Positions 1 through 6,311 of a stretch of DNA of 8,949 bases are shown one piece after another. The notes under the pieces were generated by a model that worked only from the letters and a program-made list of their open reading frames with translations, searched no databases and was not told the origin of the DNA. The first letter of the stretch is position 1. Every line of letters starts with the position of its first letter. Source of the stretch: RGIG8782 sp017475895 (GTDB lineage Bacteria; Pseudomonadota; Alphaproteobacteria; Rickettsiales; UBA1997); the NCBI GenBank assembly GCA_947167315.1, contig CAMVHP010000038.1, positions 1 to 8,949 on the forward strand. Direction: 5' to 3'. Made by a program: the position numbers and the translations under genes.

Positions 1-353
1 ATATTACATATTCATCAAAAAAACTGTTGATTTTTAACCTTGGTTTAAAGTGGACAGATAAAAAAAATAAATTATAAAAGAAAAACAACTCAAAGAGGAT
101 CAATATGAAGCAGTAAAATACCAGAAATAGTTTATAAAATAATAAATTAAATTTTTGCCAACTACTTTTGAATTATATGAGTGAAAATGTGTGTATAAAC
201 AGAGTCTTTCTTTAGTGTGGTGTTGAATTTCCAAAAACAAGAACGACCAATGGAAGTAAGCTTTTATTGGTAACTTGTTGTCCATCTGTTGTTTGCTAAG
301 GCAGAGCGAAAGAGTCAAATATTACAAATTTTATCTTTTAAATCTATGGATTT
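1..353. other. Gene-poor segment with a decayed transposase remnant
   Basis: No convincing intact gene was found here on either strand. The only long minus-strand frame (318 down to 100) encodes a 72-residue, compositionally odd peptide with no recognisable fold and no ribosome binding site. The segment is AT-rich and has short direct A/T runs. Part of it, about 162-265 on the minus strand, reads like a fragment of an IS3-family transposase. The stretch 46-58, read on the minus strand, contains CTGTCCACTTT, which resembles the sub-terminal sequence of some IS3-family elements, but no matching opposite end is visible. Confidence 0.5.
162..265 (-). pseudogene. Possible decayed IS3-family transposase fragment (DDE domain C-terminal part)
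   Basis: Minus-strand translation in the frame ending at the TAG at 164-162 gives a short run containing FNTTLKKDSVYTH, preceded by a Ser/Gly/Arg/Cys stretch. IS3-family integrase-type transposases carry a motif of the form S-M-S-R-x-G-x-C-x-D-N-A-x-x-E-S-F-F-x-T-L-K-x-E-x-V-Y, and the order here (S..GRSCFW.FNTTLKKDSVY) follows it loosely. The catalytic Glu is not preserved. No start codon, upstream D-D region or complete inverted repeats are present, and the frame breaks soon after. If real, this is a dead remnant. The call rests on a short motif recognised by eye and could be chance in AT-rich DNA. Confidence 0.35.
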
Positions 354-1655
354 TTAGACGTTATTAATCTTGTCTTTTAGGTCTTGTATTTTTACCTTTA
401 GCTGTTCATCCTGTTCGTTATTTACAAAATTATTTATATTTAAATCAGCTGTTTCGTTTTCTTCTTCATTTGTCAGAGTGTCCACATCTAGATCTTCTAA
501 ACTTTGTGTATCAACATTAAAATCTTCATCCACATCGTCTGGTCTGCCATCGGTTGTTGTGTTATTTACGGTATTAATGTCGAAATTTTCCATTGGATTA
601 CTGCTGTTCTGTTCCTCCTCTTCGTCTTCGCCGACATTATCCACATCATCCATGTTTGGTTCATCTTCATTATCTTCATTTTCCGCATAATTGTCATCGT
701 TCATTTCATTAACATCAACAACTTCTATGTTACTTGGTATCTCTTCGCTTGTTGTTGATTCTGGAGCTAATTCTTCTGTATTTTCATAGCTTTGTGTATC
801 TTCATAGTTTTGTGTATCATCTACACTTGTATCTTCGGCGGTTTCTGTATAATTTACATTTTCTTCTGGATTACCTGATTCAACCTCATTGTTTTCGCTA
901 TATTCTTCGGTGTTTTCTTCATTATTTTCTTCGTTATTTTCATAGTAGTTATTGTTATTTTCTTCGTTATTGTAACCACTACCACCATTCATAATATCAT
1001 TCAGTTTGCCATTTATGCTTTCAATGTCTTCTTGTATCCAAGATATATTATTCATAATTGTTGTTTTGTCTTCGCCGTTTAGCATATTGCTAATATTATC
1101 AATTTTTACATTGATATCGTTCAAAATTTCTGCATTTTCGTTGTTTGTGTTTGCATCTGTATTACTGTTGTTTACACTTACATTTTCAACTGTTTTCTGT
1201 AGAGTAATTAGCGATGTATTTATTGGAGCAACTAATGCAGCAACATTTTTATTGTATTCATCGATCTTTTGTAGTACTTCGCTATTATTGTTGGTTGTGT
1301 CTTTTGGAGTTGTGGTGCTTGTGTTTTTCATTATTGTGGAAATTACTTCGCTGTTTAAATTCATTGTGTCTCTTACGGCATTGGTACCGTCAAGTACTTT
1401 TTTTAGGTTCAAACTGCTTTCCGTTGCTAAATTTAGTAAAGTATTGTCCGTTATGATTTTTATAATATCACTTAACTTGTTGTTTAATATGTCAATTTTT
1501 ATGTCAAGATTGTCGTATTTTTCATCCTTTTCAATACTGTTCTGTGACATTTTATCACTAAATCTTTTAAAAGAATAAACATCTCTGTTGTCTTTGAATT
1601 CTAATATGATTGAAATAATTAGAAGCAAAACTATACTTGAAATTAAAATTAACAT
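354..1655 (-). CDS. Membrane-anchored protein with coiled-coil region and extremely acidic Asn/Glu-rich tail, function unknown
   Basis: The 433-residue product is not a family I recognise. Residues 1-19 form one uncleaved-looking hydrophobic segment, with no basic residue before it and K21, R24, K30 and R31 just after it. By the positive-inside rule the long C-terminal part may therefore be cytoplasmic, but this is uncertain. Residues about 48-110 and 176-222 have heptad-like Ile/Leu/Asn spacing suggestive of coiled coil. From 218 to 419 the chain is low-complexity and rich in Asn, Glu, Asp and Thr, with a single basic residue (R371). It includes short repeats of NNEEN type (about 229-257) and DTQ-x-YE type (about 280-292). 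The last 15 residues return to a charged helical stretch (KVKIQDLKDKI). The start ATG at 1655 places the membrane segment at the extreme N-terminus; no clear Shine-Dalgarno precedes it. The gene is divergent from glmU and appears monocistronic. A scaffold or polar/envelope-associated role is possible but unsupported. Confidence 0.8.
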   Translation of the reverse strand: MLILISSIVLLLIISIILEFKDNRDVYSFKRFSDKMSQNSIEKDEKYDNLDIKIDILNNKLSDIIKIITDNTLLNLATESSLNLKKVLDGTNAVRDTMNLNSEVISTIMKNTSTTTPKDTTNNNSEVLQKIDEYNKNVAALVAPINTSLITLQKTVENVSVNNSNTDANTNNENAEILNDINVKIDNISNMLNGEDKTTIMNNISWIQEDIESINGKLNDIMNGGSGYNNEENNNNYYENNEENNEENTEEYSENNEVESGNPEENVNYTETAEDTSVDDTQNYEDTQSYENTEELAPESTTSEEIPSNIEVVDVNEMNDDNYAENEDNEDEPNMDDVDNVGEDEEEEQNSSNPMENFDINTVNNTTTDGRPDDVDEDFNVDTQSLEDLDVDTLTNEEENETADLNINNFVNNEQDEQLKVKIQDLKDKINNV

Positions 1656-1732
1656 AAATATTATAAAAATAATTATTTTGAGGAAATAATATATTTTATT
1701 TTTAGTTTTTCAATAAAAAATTTGGGAATTTT
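1656..1732. promoter_or_regulatory. Divergent intergenic region between the acidic protein gene and glmU
   Basis: This 77-bp, almost purely A/T spacer must hold the start signals of two divergent genes. I see several partial hexamers, for example TTGAAA on the minus strand at 1713-1708 and TATAAT on the minus strand at 1665-1660. No pair has good spacing, and the latter lies only four bases from the start codon. The assignment rests on gene orientation rather than on a clear promoter sequence. Confidence 0.3.
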
Positions 1733-3088
1733 ATGAGAGATAATCTGTCAGTTATTATTTTAAGTGCCGGAAAAGGTACCAGAATGAAATCAACTATATC
1801 AAAACCACTGCACAAGATTGGTAATTTGGAAATGATAAATCATGTGATAAATACAGCAAAACAGATGAATACGGACGAAATTGTTGTGGTTGTTTCGGAA
1901 GAAAATAAAGAACAAATAGATAAAAACATATCGGATACAATTAAAACTGTTGTGCAGTATGATAGAAATGGAACTGGTGGGGCAACAAAAGTTGGTTTTG
2001 GGGAAATAAAGAATAAAAATAATAAAATACTTGTTATGTATGGTGATGTGCCTCTGATAAGGCTGGAAACATATCAGGACATGATAAATAAGGTGAATGA
2101 TGATGTGGCGGTTGCGGTCTTGGGTTTTAATACAGGTGATGTAAGAAATAAATATGGCAGATTAGTTCTTGACGGTAAAAATAAACTCACAAAAATACTT
2201 GAATTTAAAGATGCCAATGATGAAGAAAGGAAAAATACGTTGTGTAATGCCGGTATTATGGTTATAAATGGAAAATATTTGGAAAATTTTCTGAATAAAT
2301 TGAACAATAATAATGCTAGTGGAGAATACTATTTGACCGACGTGGTTGAAATGGCAATAGGTGGCGGTTTACAGGTTGATTTTACTATTGCGGAGGAGGA
2401 TGAAGTTATGGGTGTAAATTCTAGAAATCAACTGGCGGAAGCGGAAAAAATATTTCAAAATAAAAAAAGAAAAGAGTTTATGGAAAAGGGGGTAACGCTC
2501 ATTAATCCTGATTCTGTGTACTTTTCCTATGATACAGAAATTGAAAATGATGTGGTTGTGGAACCAAATGTTGTATTTTTAACCGGCGTGAAGGTACACA
2601 GTAATGTTGAAATACGATCGTTTTCATATCTGGAAAACTGCGAAATAAAGTCCGGTGCCATTATAGGACCATTTGCCAGAATAAGACCAAATACTTTAAT
2701 AAATGAAAATGTACACATTGGTGATTTTTGTGAAATAAAAAAATCAAATATCGGAAAAGGTACAAAAATAAATCATTTGTCCTACATAGGAGATTCAACT
2801 ATAGGTGAAAATACAAATATAGGTGCTGGTACGATAACCTGTAACTATGATGGTTATTCAAAATTCAAAACAAACATAGGTTCAAATTGTTTCATCGGAT
2901 CGAATACAATTTTTGTTGCTCCGGTGAATGTTGGTGATGATGTACTAACCGGAGCCGGTAGTGTTATAACAAAAGATGTAAGGACAAAATCCCTAGCCAT
3001 AACAAGAGGCGAACAAAAAAACATTGATAATGCTATGGATAGGTACAGAGAAAGAAAACAAGCTATCAAAAATAACAATAGATCTTAG
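1733..3088 (+). CDS. glmU: Bifunctional GlmU: N-acetylglucosamine-1-phosphate uridyltransferase / glucosamine-1-phosphate acetyltransferase
   Basis: GlmU acetylates glucosamine-1-phosphate and then couples it to UTP, giving UDP-GlcNAc for peptidoglycan and lipid A. The N-terminal nucleotidyltransferase domain (about 1-230) shows LSAGKGTRM (10-18), the conserved Lys in SKP (K24), YGDVPL with the metal-ligand Asp (D105), NAG (172-174) and GVNSR with the second metal ligand N229. The C-terminal left-handed beta-helix (about 250-440) has repeated hexapeptides and the acetyltransferase residues R328 in GPFARIRP, K346, catalytic H358, N381-Y382 in NYDG and K387. At 451 residues it is full length. 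One oddity is that the usual GTGHA or GTAHA nucleotide-binding motif reads GTGGA (G83 replaces His). The start has GGGA nine bases upstream. It stands alone on the plus strand, without the common glmS neighbour. Confidence 0.96.
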   Translation: MRDNLSVIILSAGKGTRMKSTISKPLHKIGNLEMINHVINTAKQMNTDEIVVVVSEENKEQIDKNISDTIKTVVQYDRNGTGGATKVGFGEIKNKNNKILVMYGDVPLIRLETYQDMINKVNDDVAVAVLGFNTGDVRNKYGRLVLDGKNKLTKILEFKDANDEERKNTLCNAGIMVINGKYLENFLNKLNNNNASGEYYLTDVVEMAIGGGLQVDFTIAEEDEVMGVNSRNQLAEAEKIFQNKKRKEFMEKGVTLINPDSVYFSYDTEIENDVVVEPNVVFLTGVKVHSNVEIRSFSYLENCEIKSGAIIGPFARIRPNTLINENVHIGDFCEIKKSNIGKGTKINHLSYIGDSTIGENTNIGAGTITCNYDGYSKFKTNIGSNCFIGSNTIFVAPVNVGDDVLTGAGSVITKDVRTKSLAITRGEQKNIDNAMDRYRERKQAIKNNNRS

Positions 3089-3103
3089 GTTTAAGACTAT
3101 TAT

Positions 3104-3664
3104 CTACTGTTTTTTGAAAAAACAGTCTTTACACACGGGATAGTACTTTACAAGTTCATTTTCAATTTGCACAAGGTCGTTGCTTTGGCTTTCTAGTTTT
3201 GTGTATTCGGCAACGCCTTTTCTGCCGCACATTTCACAATCGGCTTTTAGCTGTATTTCAGCATCAACAAGATCTTTTATGGCGGTGTAGGTTGGCCATT
3301 TGCTGCCGTCCGCTATTCTGTCTAATCCGAATATGTATAAACTTCTGTTGTTGTCTATGAAATGTCTCACGGTATCAGCCATTATTGGTGCCTGTATAAA
3401 TTGAAATTCATCAATCATAACCACATCCGCCTTTGAATTAATACACTCTTTAATATTGTTTAGGGTTGTGCAGGGAACAGTCTCATCATATGCTCTCGAT
3501 TTTATATAACCAACATCTCTAGTATCGATGCTGTTTTTAAAACATTCTACTGTGATACCTTTGCTACTGAAATCATTATACATCTCAATTAATCTGGCAC
3601 TTTTACCGCTTTTCATTGGTCCTGATATTAGAACAACTTCTTTTTTTCCTATTTTTTCTTTCAT
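3104..3664 (-). CDS. tdk: Thymidine kinase, type II (TK1 family)
   Basis: It phosphorylates thymidine to dTMP with ATP in the pyrimidine salvage route in the cytosol. The 186-residue length suits the family. Visible elements in order are a P-loop GPMKSGKS (15-22), a lasso-type region with an I-x-SR-A stretch (about 54-59), a Walker-B/catalytic DEFQF with E86 as the expected general base (85-89), and two CxxC pairs, C143/C146 and C178/C181, that form the structural zinc site of TK1 enzymes. The segment after GLD (113-115) lacks the usual DFRGxPF-type sequence and instead reads IADGSKWPTY, so nucleoside recognition may be altered. It is the last gene of the minus-strand cluster, 18 bp after maf, with an AAAGG ribosome binding site eight bases before its ATG. 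Confidence 0.92.
   Translation of the reverse strand: MKEKIGKKEVVLISGPMKSGKSARLIEMYNDFSSKGITVECFKNSIDTRDVGYIKSRAYDETVPCTTLNNIKECINSKADVVMIDEFQFIQAPIMADTVRHFIDNNRSLYIFGLDRIADGSKWPTYTAIKDLVDAEIQLKADCEMCGRKGVAEYTKLESQSNDLVQIENELVKYYPVCKDCFFKKQ
3106..3126. terminator. Hairpin between convergent glmU and tdk, possible bidirectional terminator
   Basis: ACTGTTTTTT at 3106-3115 and AAAAAACAGT at 3117-3126 are perfect reverse complements separated by one G. The realistic structure is a 7-8 bp stem with a short loop. It lies 18 bp after the glmU stop and overlaps the last codons and stop of tdk, where two convergent genes need transcription to end. The stem is AT-rich and neither side has a long uridine tract outside the stem, so its strength as an intrinsic terminator is doubtful. 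Confidence 0.35.
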
Positions 3665-3672
3665 AATTTCTG

Positions 3673-3677
3673 CCTTT
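3673..3677 (-). promoter_or_regulatory. Ribosome binding site of tdk
   Basis: AAAGG on the minus strand, eight bases before the tdk ATG at 3664. The same sequence at the same spacing precedes thyA, which supports both start choices. Confidence 0.55.
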
Positions 3678-3682
3678 ATTTT

Positions 3683-4261
3683 TTAATAAATTCCTGCTGA
3701 AATTAGCATATTTCTAACATCGTATAATGGTAGACCAATAATATTTGAATAGGATCCATCTATCCTTTTTATAAAACATTCAATATAACCCTCGACCGAC
3801 AAACCTCCGGCACAACTGTAGTTTATTGCATTATTTTTTTCTTTTAAAACATCTTCCAAATCTCTTTGATTTAGATGTTTAAATTTTGCTTTGGTTAATA
3901 CTAGTTTTTTTGAGATACTTCCATCCTTTTTTATCAGATATACTGCGGTGTATAGTTTTATGTTTTTACCGGAATATAATTTCAAAAATGATTTAACATC
4001 TTCTACATCTTTAGGCTTTTGTATTATTCTGTTGTTGACGGAAACTATCGAATCTGCCGATAAAATGTTTTCATTTTTGTGATATTTAGCTACAAATTCT
4101 ACCTTTTCTCTGGCTACTCTTTGAACGTAATCCTCAGGTTTTTCTTTTTTAAGTGGTGTTTCGTCTATGTCTGCTGGCTGCACTAACTTTGGAAATACGC
4201 CAATTTTATTCAGTAATTCTAGTCTGTTTTTTGATCCTGAAGCTAATATAATATCTGTCAT
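3683..4261 (-). CDS. maf: Maf family nucleoside triphosphate pyrophosphatase
   Basis: Maf proteins hydrolyse non-canonical or modified nucleoside triphosphates to monophosphates; the YhdE branch acts on dTTP, UTP and modified pyrimidine nucleotides. Seen here are LASGSKNR (6-13) with the conserved S-x-x-R, DIDET (31-35), SADSIV with the catalytic Asp (D70), a QKP motif (81-83) where GKP is more usual, and the C-terminal AGG...GSYSNIIGLPL (159-169). I chose the ATG at 4261 (192 residues) because it overlaps the thyA stop as ATGA, a classic coupling arrangement. The frame is open back to an ATG at 4294, but that would add 11 residues (MSSNNQRCCSS) before the conserved fold. AAAGGTG lies ten bases upstream of the chosen start. 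Substrate branch cannot be settled by eye; the neighbours thyA and tdk make a pyrimidine substrate plausible. Confidence 0.9.
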   Translation of the reverse strand: MTDIILASGSKNRLELLNKIGVFPKLVQPADIDETPLKKEKPEDYVQRVAREKVEFVAKYHKNENILSADSIVSVNNRIIQKPKDVEDVKSFLKLYSGKNIKLYTAVYLIKKDGSISKKLVLTKAKFKHLNQRDLEDVLKEKNNAINYSCAGGLSVEGYIECFIKRIDGSYSNIIGLPLYDVRNMLISAGIY

Positions 4262-5037
4262 ACTGCTACAACACCTTTGATTGTTGGATGACACTGGTAA
4301 TTTTGTAGTTCAAAGTCGTCATATTCAAAACTGAAAATATCATTTTTATTTTTGTTTATTTTCATTGTTGGAAGAGGGTAGGGTTCCCTTGACAGTTGTA
4401 GTTTAACTTGATCTATATGGTTTAGGTATATATGTGTATCGCCTGTGGTGTGTACAAAATCACCCAGTTCTAAATTACAAACCTGTGCCATCATCATGGT
4501 TAAAAGTGCATAGGATGCTATGTTAAATGGAACACCTAAAAAACAGTCGGCTGACCTTTGGTAAAGTTGACAACTTAGTTTGTTGTTTATTACATAAAAC
4601 TGAAACATTGTGTGACACGGTGGTAAGGCCATTTTATCAACATCCTGTGGATTCCAAGCGGAAACTATAATTCTTCTGGAATTCGGGTTGGTTTTTAGTG
4701 TATTGACAACATTAGTTATTTGATCAACTCCGTTAAAGTTTCTCCATTGTTTACCATACACAGGTCCTAAATCACCGTTTTCATCGGCCCATTCATTCCA
4801 TATTCTTACGCCGTTATCCTGAAGATATTTTACATTCGTATCACCCTTTAAAAACCAAAGCAGTTCGTATATTATTGATTTTAGATGAATTTTTTTTGTG
4901 GTAACTAGTGGAAAACCTTCGTTTAAATTATATCTGGTTTGTGTACCAAACAGCGATATGGTACCAACACCGGTTCTGTCTTCTTTTTTTATACCATTAT
5001 CAAGTACATTTTTCAATAAATCTAGATACTGTTTCAT
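4258..5037 (-). CDS. thyA: Thymidylate synthase ThyA
   Basis: It converts dUMP and methylene-tetrahydrofolate to dTMP and dihydrofolate in the cytosol. At 259 residues it is close to the 264 of the E. coli enzyme and appears complete. Visible motifs are the phosphate-binding R21 in RTGVGT, FPLVTTKK (42-49), the R121-R122 pair from the partner subunit, the nucleophile C141 in ALPPCHTMFQ, QRSAD with R161 and D164, GVPFN with N172, H202 and Y204 near the nucleotide sugar, and a C-terminal IKGVVAV matching the flexible tail that closes the active site. It lies 35 bp after rpiB, has AAAGG eight bases before the ATG, and its stop overlaps the maf start. No dihydrofolate reductase gene, a frequent partner, is in the window. 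Confidence 0.97.
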   Translation of the reverse strand: MKQYLDLLKNVLDNGIKKEDRTGVGTISLFGTQTRYNLNEGFPLVTTKKIHLKSIIYELLWFLKGDTNVKYLQDNGVRIWNEWADENGDLGPVYGKQWRNFNGVDQITNVVNTLKTNPNSRRIIVSAWNPQDVDKMALPPCHTMFQFYVINNKLSCQLYQRSADCFLGVPFNIASYALLTMMMAQVCNLELGDFVHTTGDTHIYLNHIDQVKLQLSREPYPLPTMKINKNKNDIFSFEYDDFELQNYQCHPTIKGVVAV

Positions 5038-5045
5038 AAAAAATA

Positions 5046-5050
5046 CCTTT
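5046..5050 (-). promoter_or_regulatory. Ribosome binding site of thyA
   Basis: AAAGG on the minus strand with an eight-base A/T spacer before the thyA ATG at 5037, matching the arrangement upstream of tdk. Confidence 0.55.
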
Positions 5051-5072
5051 AAAGTTTATAAAATCATAACAA

Positions 5073-5504
5073 CTACAATTCATCAATTTTTTCAACACGT
5101 CTAACGTGTCTACCGCCGGTAAAATCTGTATTTAAAAATACTTTTAGATTTTCAAGAGCTGTTTCTGTACCTATAATTCTTGCACCCATACATAGTATAT
5201 TGGCATTATTATGTTCTCTTGTTAATTTAGCTTCCAAACTGTTGTGACACAATGCTGCTCTTATTCCTTTATATCTATTTGCTGAGATTGACATACCTAT
5301 GCCGGTTCCACATATCAACACCCCGCAATCTGCTTCTTTATTCAGTATTTTGTTGACAACTTTTTTGGCATAGTCCGGATAATCAACGGGATCCTGCGAA
5401 TTTGTACCAAGATCTTCGAGGACGTAGTCACCATCCAGATGGTCAATTAAAAATTTTTTTAATTCAACTCCTGCTCTGTCGCAGGCTATAGCGATTTTTT
5501 TCAT
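5073..5504 (-). CDS. rpiB: Ribose-5-phosphate isomerase B
   Basis: It interconverts ribulose-5-phosphate and ribose-5-phosphate in the non-oxidative pentose phosphate pathway. The chosen ATG at 5504 gives 143 residues starting MKKIAIACD, the normal family start; the frame is open further upstream only via a TTG at 5531 that would overlap the preceding gene. Matching the E. coli enzyme with an offset of one, the catalytic base C65 lies in CGTGIGMSISANR, T67 in the anion hole, H98 in REHNN, and phosphate-binding R132 and R136 in GRHVRRVE. The usual D-H-A-G near the N-terminus reads D9-R10-A-G, so the histidine is replaced by arginine. The start is four bases after the stop of the barrel protein gene, with GGTAA close upstream. 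The LacA/LacB relatives are less likely given the alphaproteobacterial-like context and intact RpiB residues. Confidence 0.94.
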   Translation of the reverse strand: MKKIAIACDRAGVELKKFLIDHLDGDYVLEDLGTNSQDPVDYPDYAKKVVNKILNKEADCGVLICGTGIGMSISANRYKGIRAALCHNSLEAKLTREHNNANILCMGARIIGTETALENLKVFLNTDFTGGRHVRRVEKIDEL

Positions 5505-5508
5505 AGTG

Positions 5509-6306
5509 TTACCATAAATATTTAAAACCAATAATAAAACTACTTTTATCGTCGAGACTTATTAAATACTCCGACGTTGTATTTCTGTATGTCCTTGTTA
5601 ACTTTATGTCTTTTATAGTGTTGAAATACTTATATTTTATAAAAATCATAGATCTTTCATCATACATATAGTCAGCACCTATATAAAATTGATAGACTGG
5701 TATAACTCCACCCTTATCTTTGTTTGCATAGTATATGGATGAGAGACCAAAATTTTCTGAAAATTTATTTCTAGCAATTCCAATACCAGCACCAAAGAAT
5801 GGTACAATTTTTGAATAGTTATTTTCAAAAAAGGCATTCAGCATGTAAACTTGATTTGTCATTTCAACCTTTATATCATCAAATTTTACACTACTGTTCT
5901 TTAGTTCGTAGAATTCAATACCAAGTGCAAAACTGTTTGTAAAATACAGACCAGCTTCTGCTGAGAATGAATCCTTAAATTTACTGGAATTTTCGCCGCT
6001 ATAAATTGTATCATCTGATTTGTTATTTATTTCATCTATTGTAATTTTTCTGTTTATGAGATAACCAACTGATGTGTAGTACCTACCTTTTCTATCGTTT
6101 TTTATCATGTTATTTGATGGTTTATATTTTAGCTTTCCTTTATATTGATTTTCTATCTGATCTGCATTTGTGTATCTATTCTTTGTTTTAGTTTTTATAC
6201 CCTTATTTACGTTTTCAATTTCTAAATTGTTTGGCAACATAAAATAGACTTCAGCCTCAGCAGAAGATAAAAAAAATAAAAATAATAAACAACAAATAAA
6301 AATCAT
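5509..6306 (-). CDS. Outer-membrane beta-barrel protein (surface-antigen/OmpA-barrel-like)
   Basis: The 265-residue protein begins with a hydrophobic stretch (2-13) and a plausible signal peptidase I site after A18 (SSAEA|E). The usual N-terminal lysine or arginine is missing, which makes the signal peptide atypical. Residues 19-75 are Lys/Asn-rich and look unstructured. From about 76 onward alternating polar/hydrophobic strands with many Tyr and Phe suggest a small beta barrel. They include VPFFGAGIGIA (158-168), a pattern common in opacity-type and Rickettsiales surface-antigen barrels. The C-terminus SFIIGFKYLW ends in an aromatic residue, as expected for a BAM-recognised terminal strand, although Trp is less common than Phe. 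It sits five bases after pccA and four before rpiB, so it is co-transcribed with metabolic genes. Family assignment is tentative; the barrel architecture is more secure than any named function. Confidence 0.75.
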   Translation of the reverse strand: MIFICCLLFLFFLSSAEAEVYFMLPNNLEIENVNKGIKTKTKNRYTNADQIENQYKGKLKYKPSNNMIKNDRKGRYYTSVGYLINRKITIDEINNKSDDTIYSGENSSKFKDSFSAEAGLYFTNSFALGIEFYELKNSSVKFDDIKVEMTNQVYMLNAFFENNYSKIVPFFGAGIGIARNKFSENFGLSSIYYANKDKGGVIPVYQFYIGADYMYDERSMIFIKYKYFNTIKDIKLTRTYRNTTSEYLISLDDKSSFIIGFKYLW

Positions 6307-6311
6307 ATTAT

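Noticed and set aside
100..318. A 72-codon minus-strand frame as a genuine small gene
   Set aside because: No recognisable domain or ribosome binding site, odd His/Tyr/Phe composition, and an adjacent frame carries the transposase-like motif instead.
340..353. AAATC-TATG-GATTT hairpin as terminator of the acidic protein gene
   Set aside because: The stem is only five base pairs, AT-rich, and not followed by a uridine run on the transcribed strand.
900..975. TTCTTCGTTATTTTC-type repeats as a CRISPR or regulatory repeat array
   Set aside because: They are in-frame codon repeats for Asn-Glu-Glu-Asn within the coding sequence, irregular in length and without unique spacers.
370..994. Three overlapping plus-strand open frames rich in Ser, Phe, His and Tyr
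   Set aside because: They arise because Glu, Asp and Asn codons of the acidic tail read as Phe, Leu, Ser and Val-type codons on the opposite strand; none resembles a protein family.
1006..1578. A 190-codon plus-strand open frame opposite the acidic protein gene
   Set aside because: It is the antisense shadow of a Lys/Asn/Ile/Ser-rich minus-strand gene, gives a repetitive hydrophobic Leu/Phe/Ser peptide, and has no ribosome binding site or family pattern.
1660..1665. Minus-strand TATAAT as promoter of a leaderless acidic-protein mRNA
   Set aside because: It is only four bases from the start codon, so transcription would begin inside the coding region, and there is no matching -35 box.
4262..4294. 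Upstream ATG at 4294 as the maf start
   Set aside because: It adds 11 residues not found before the conserved N-terminal strand and overlaps thyA by 37 bases, whereas the ATG at 4261 makes the classic ATGA overlap.
5505..5531. TTG at 5531 as the rpiB start
   Set aside because: It would overlap the barrel gene by 23 bases and precede the standard MKKIAIACD start, which has its own ATG at 5504.
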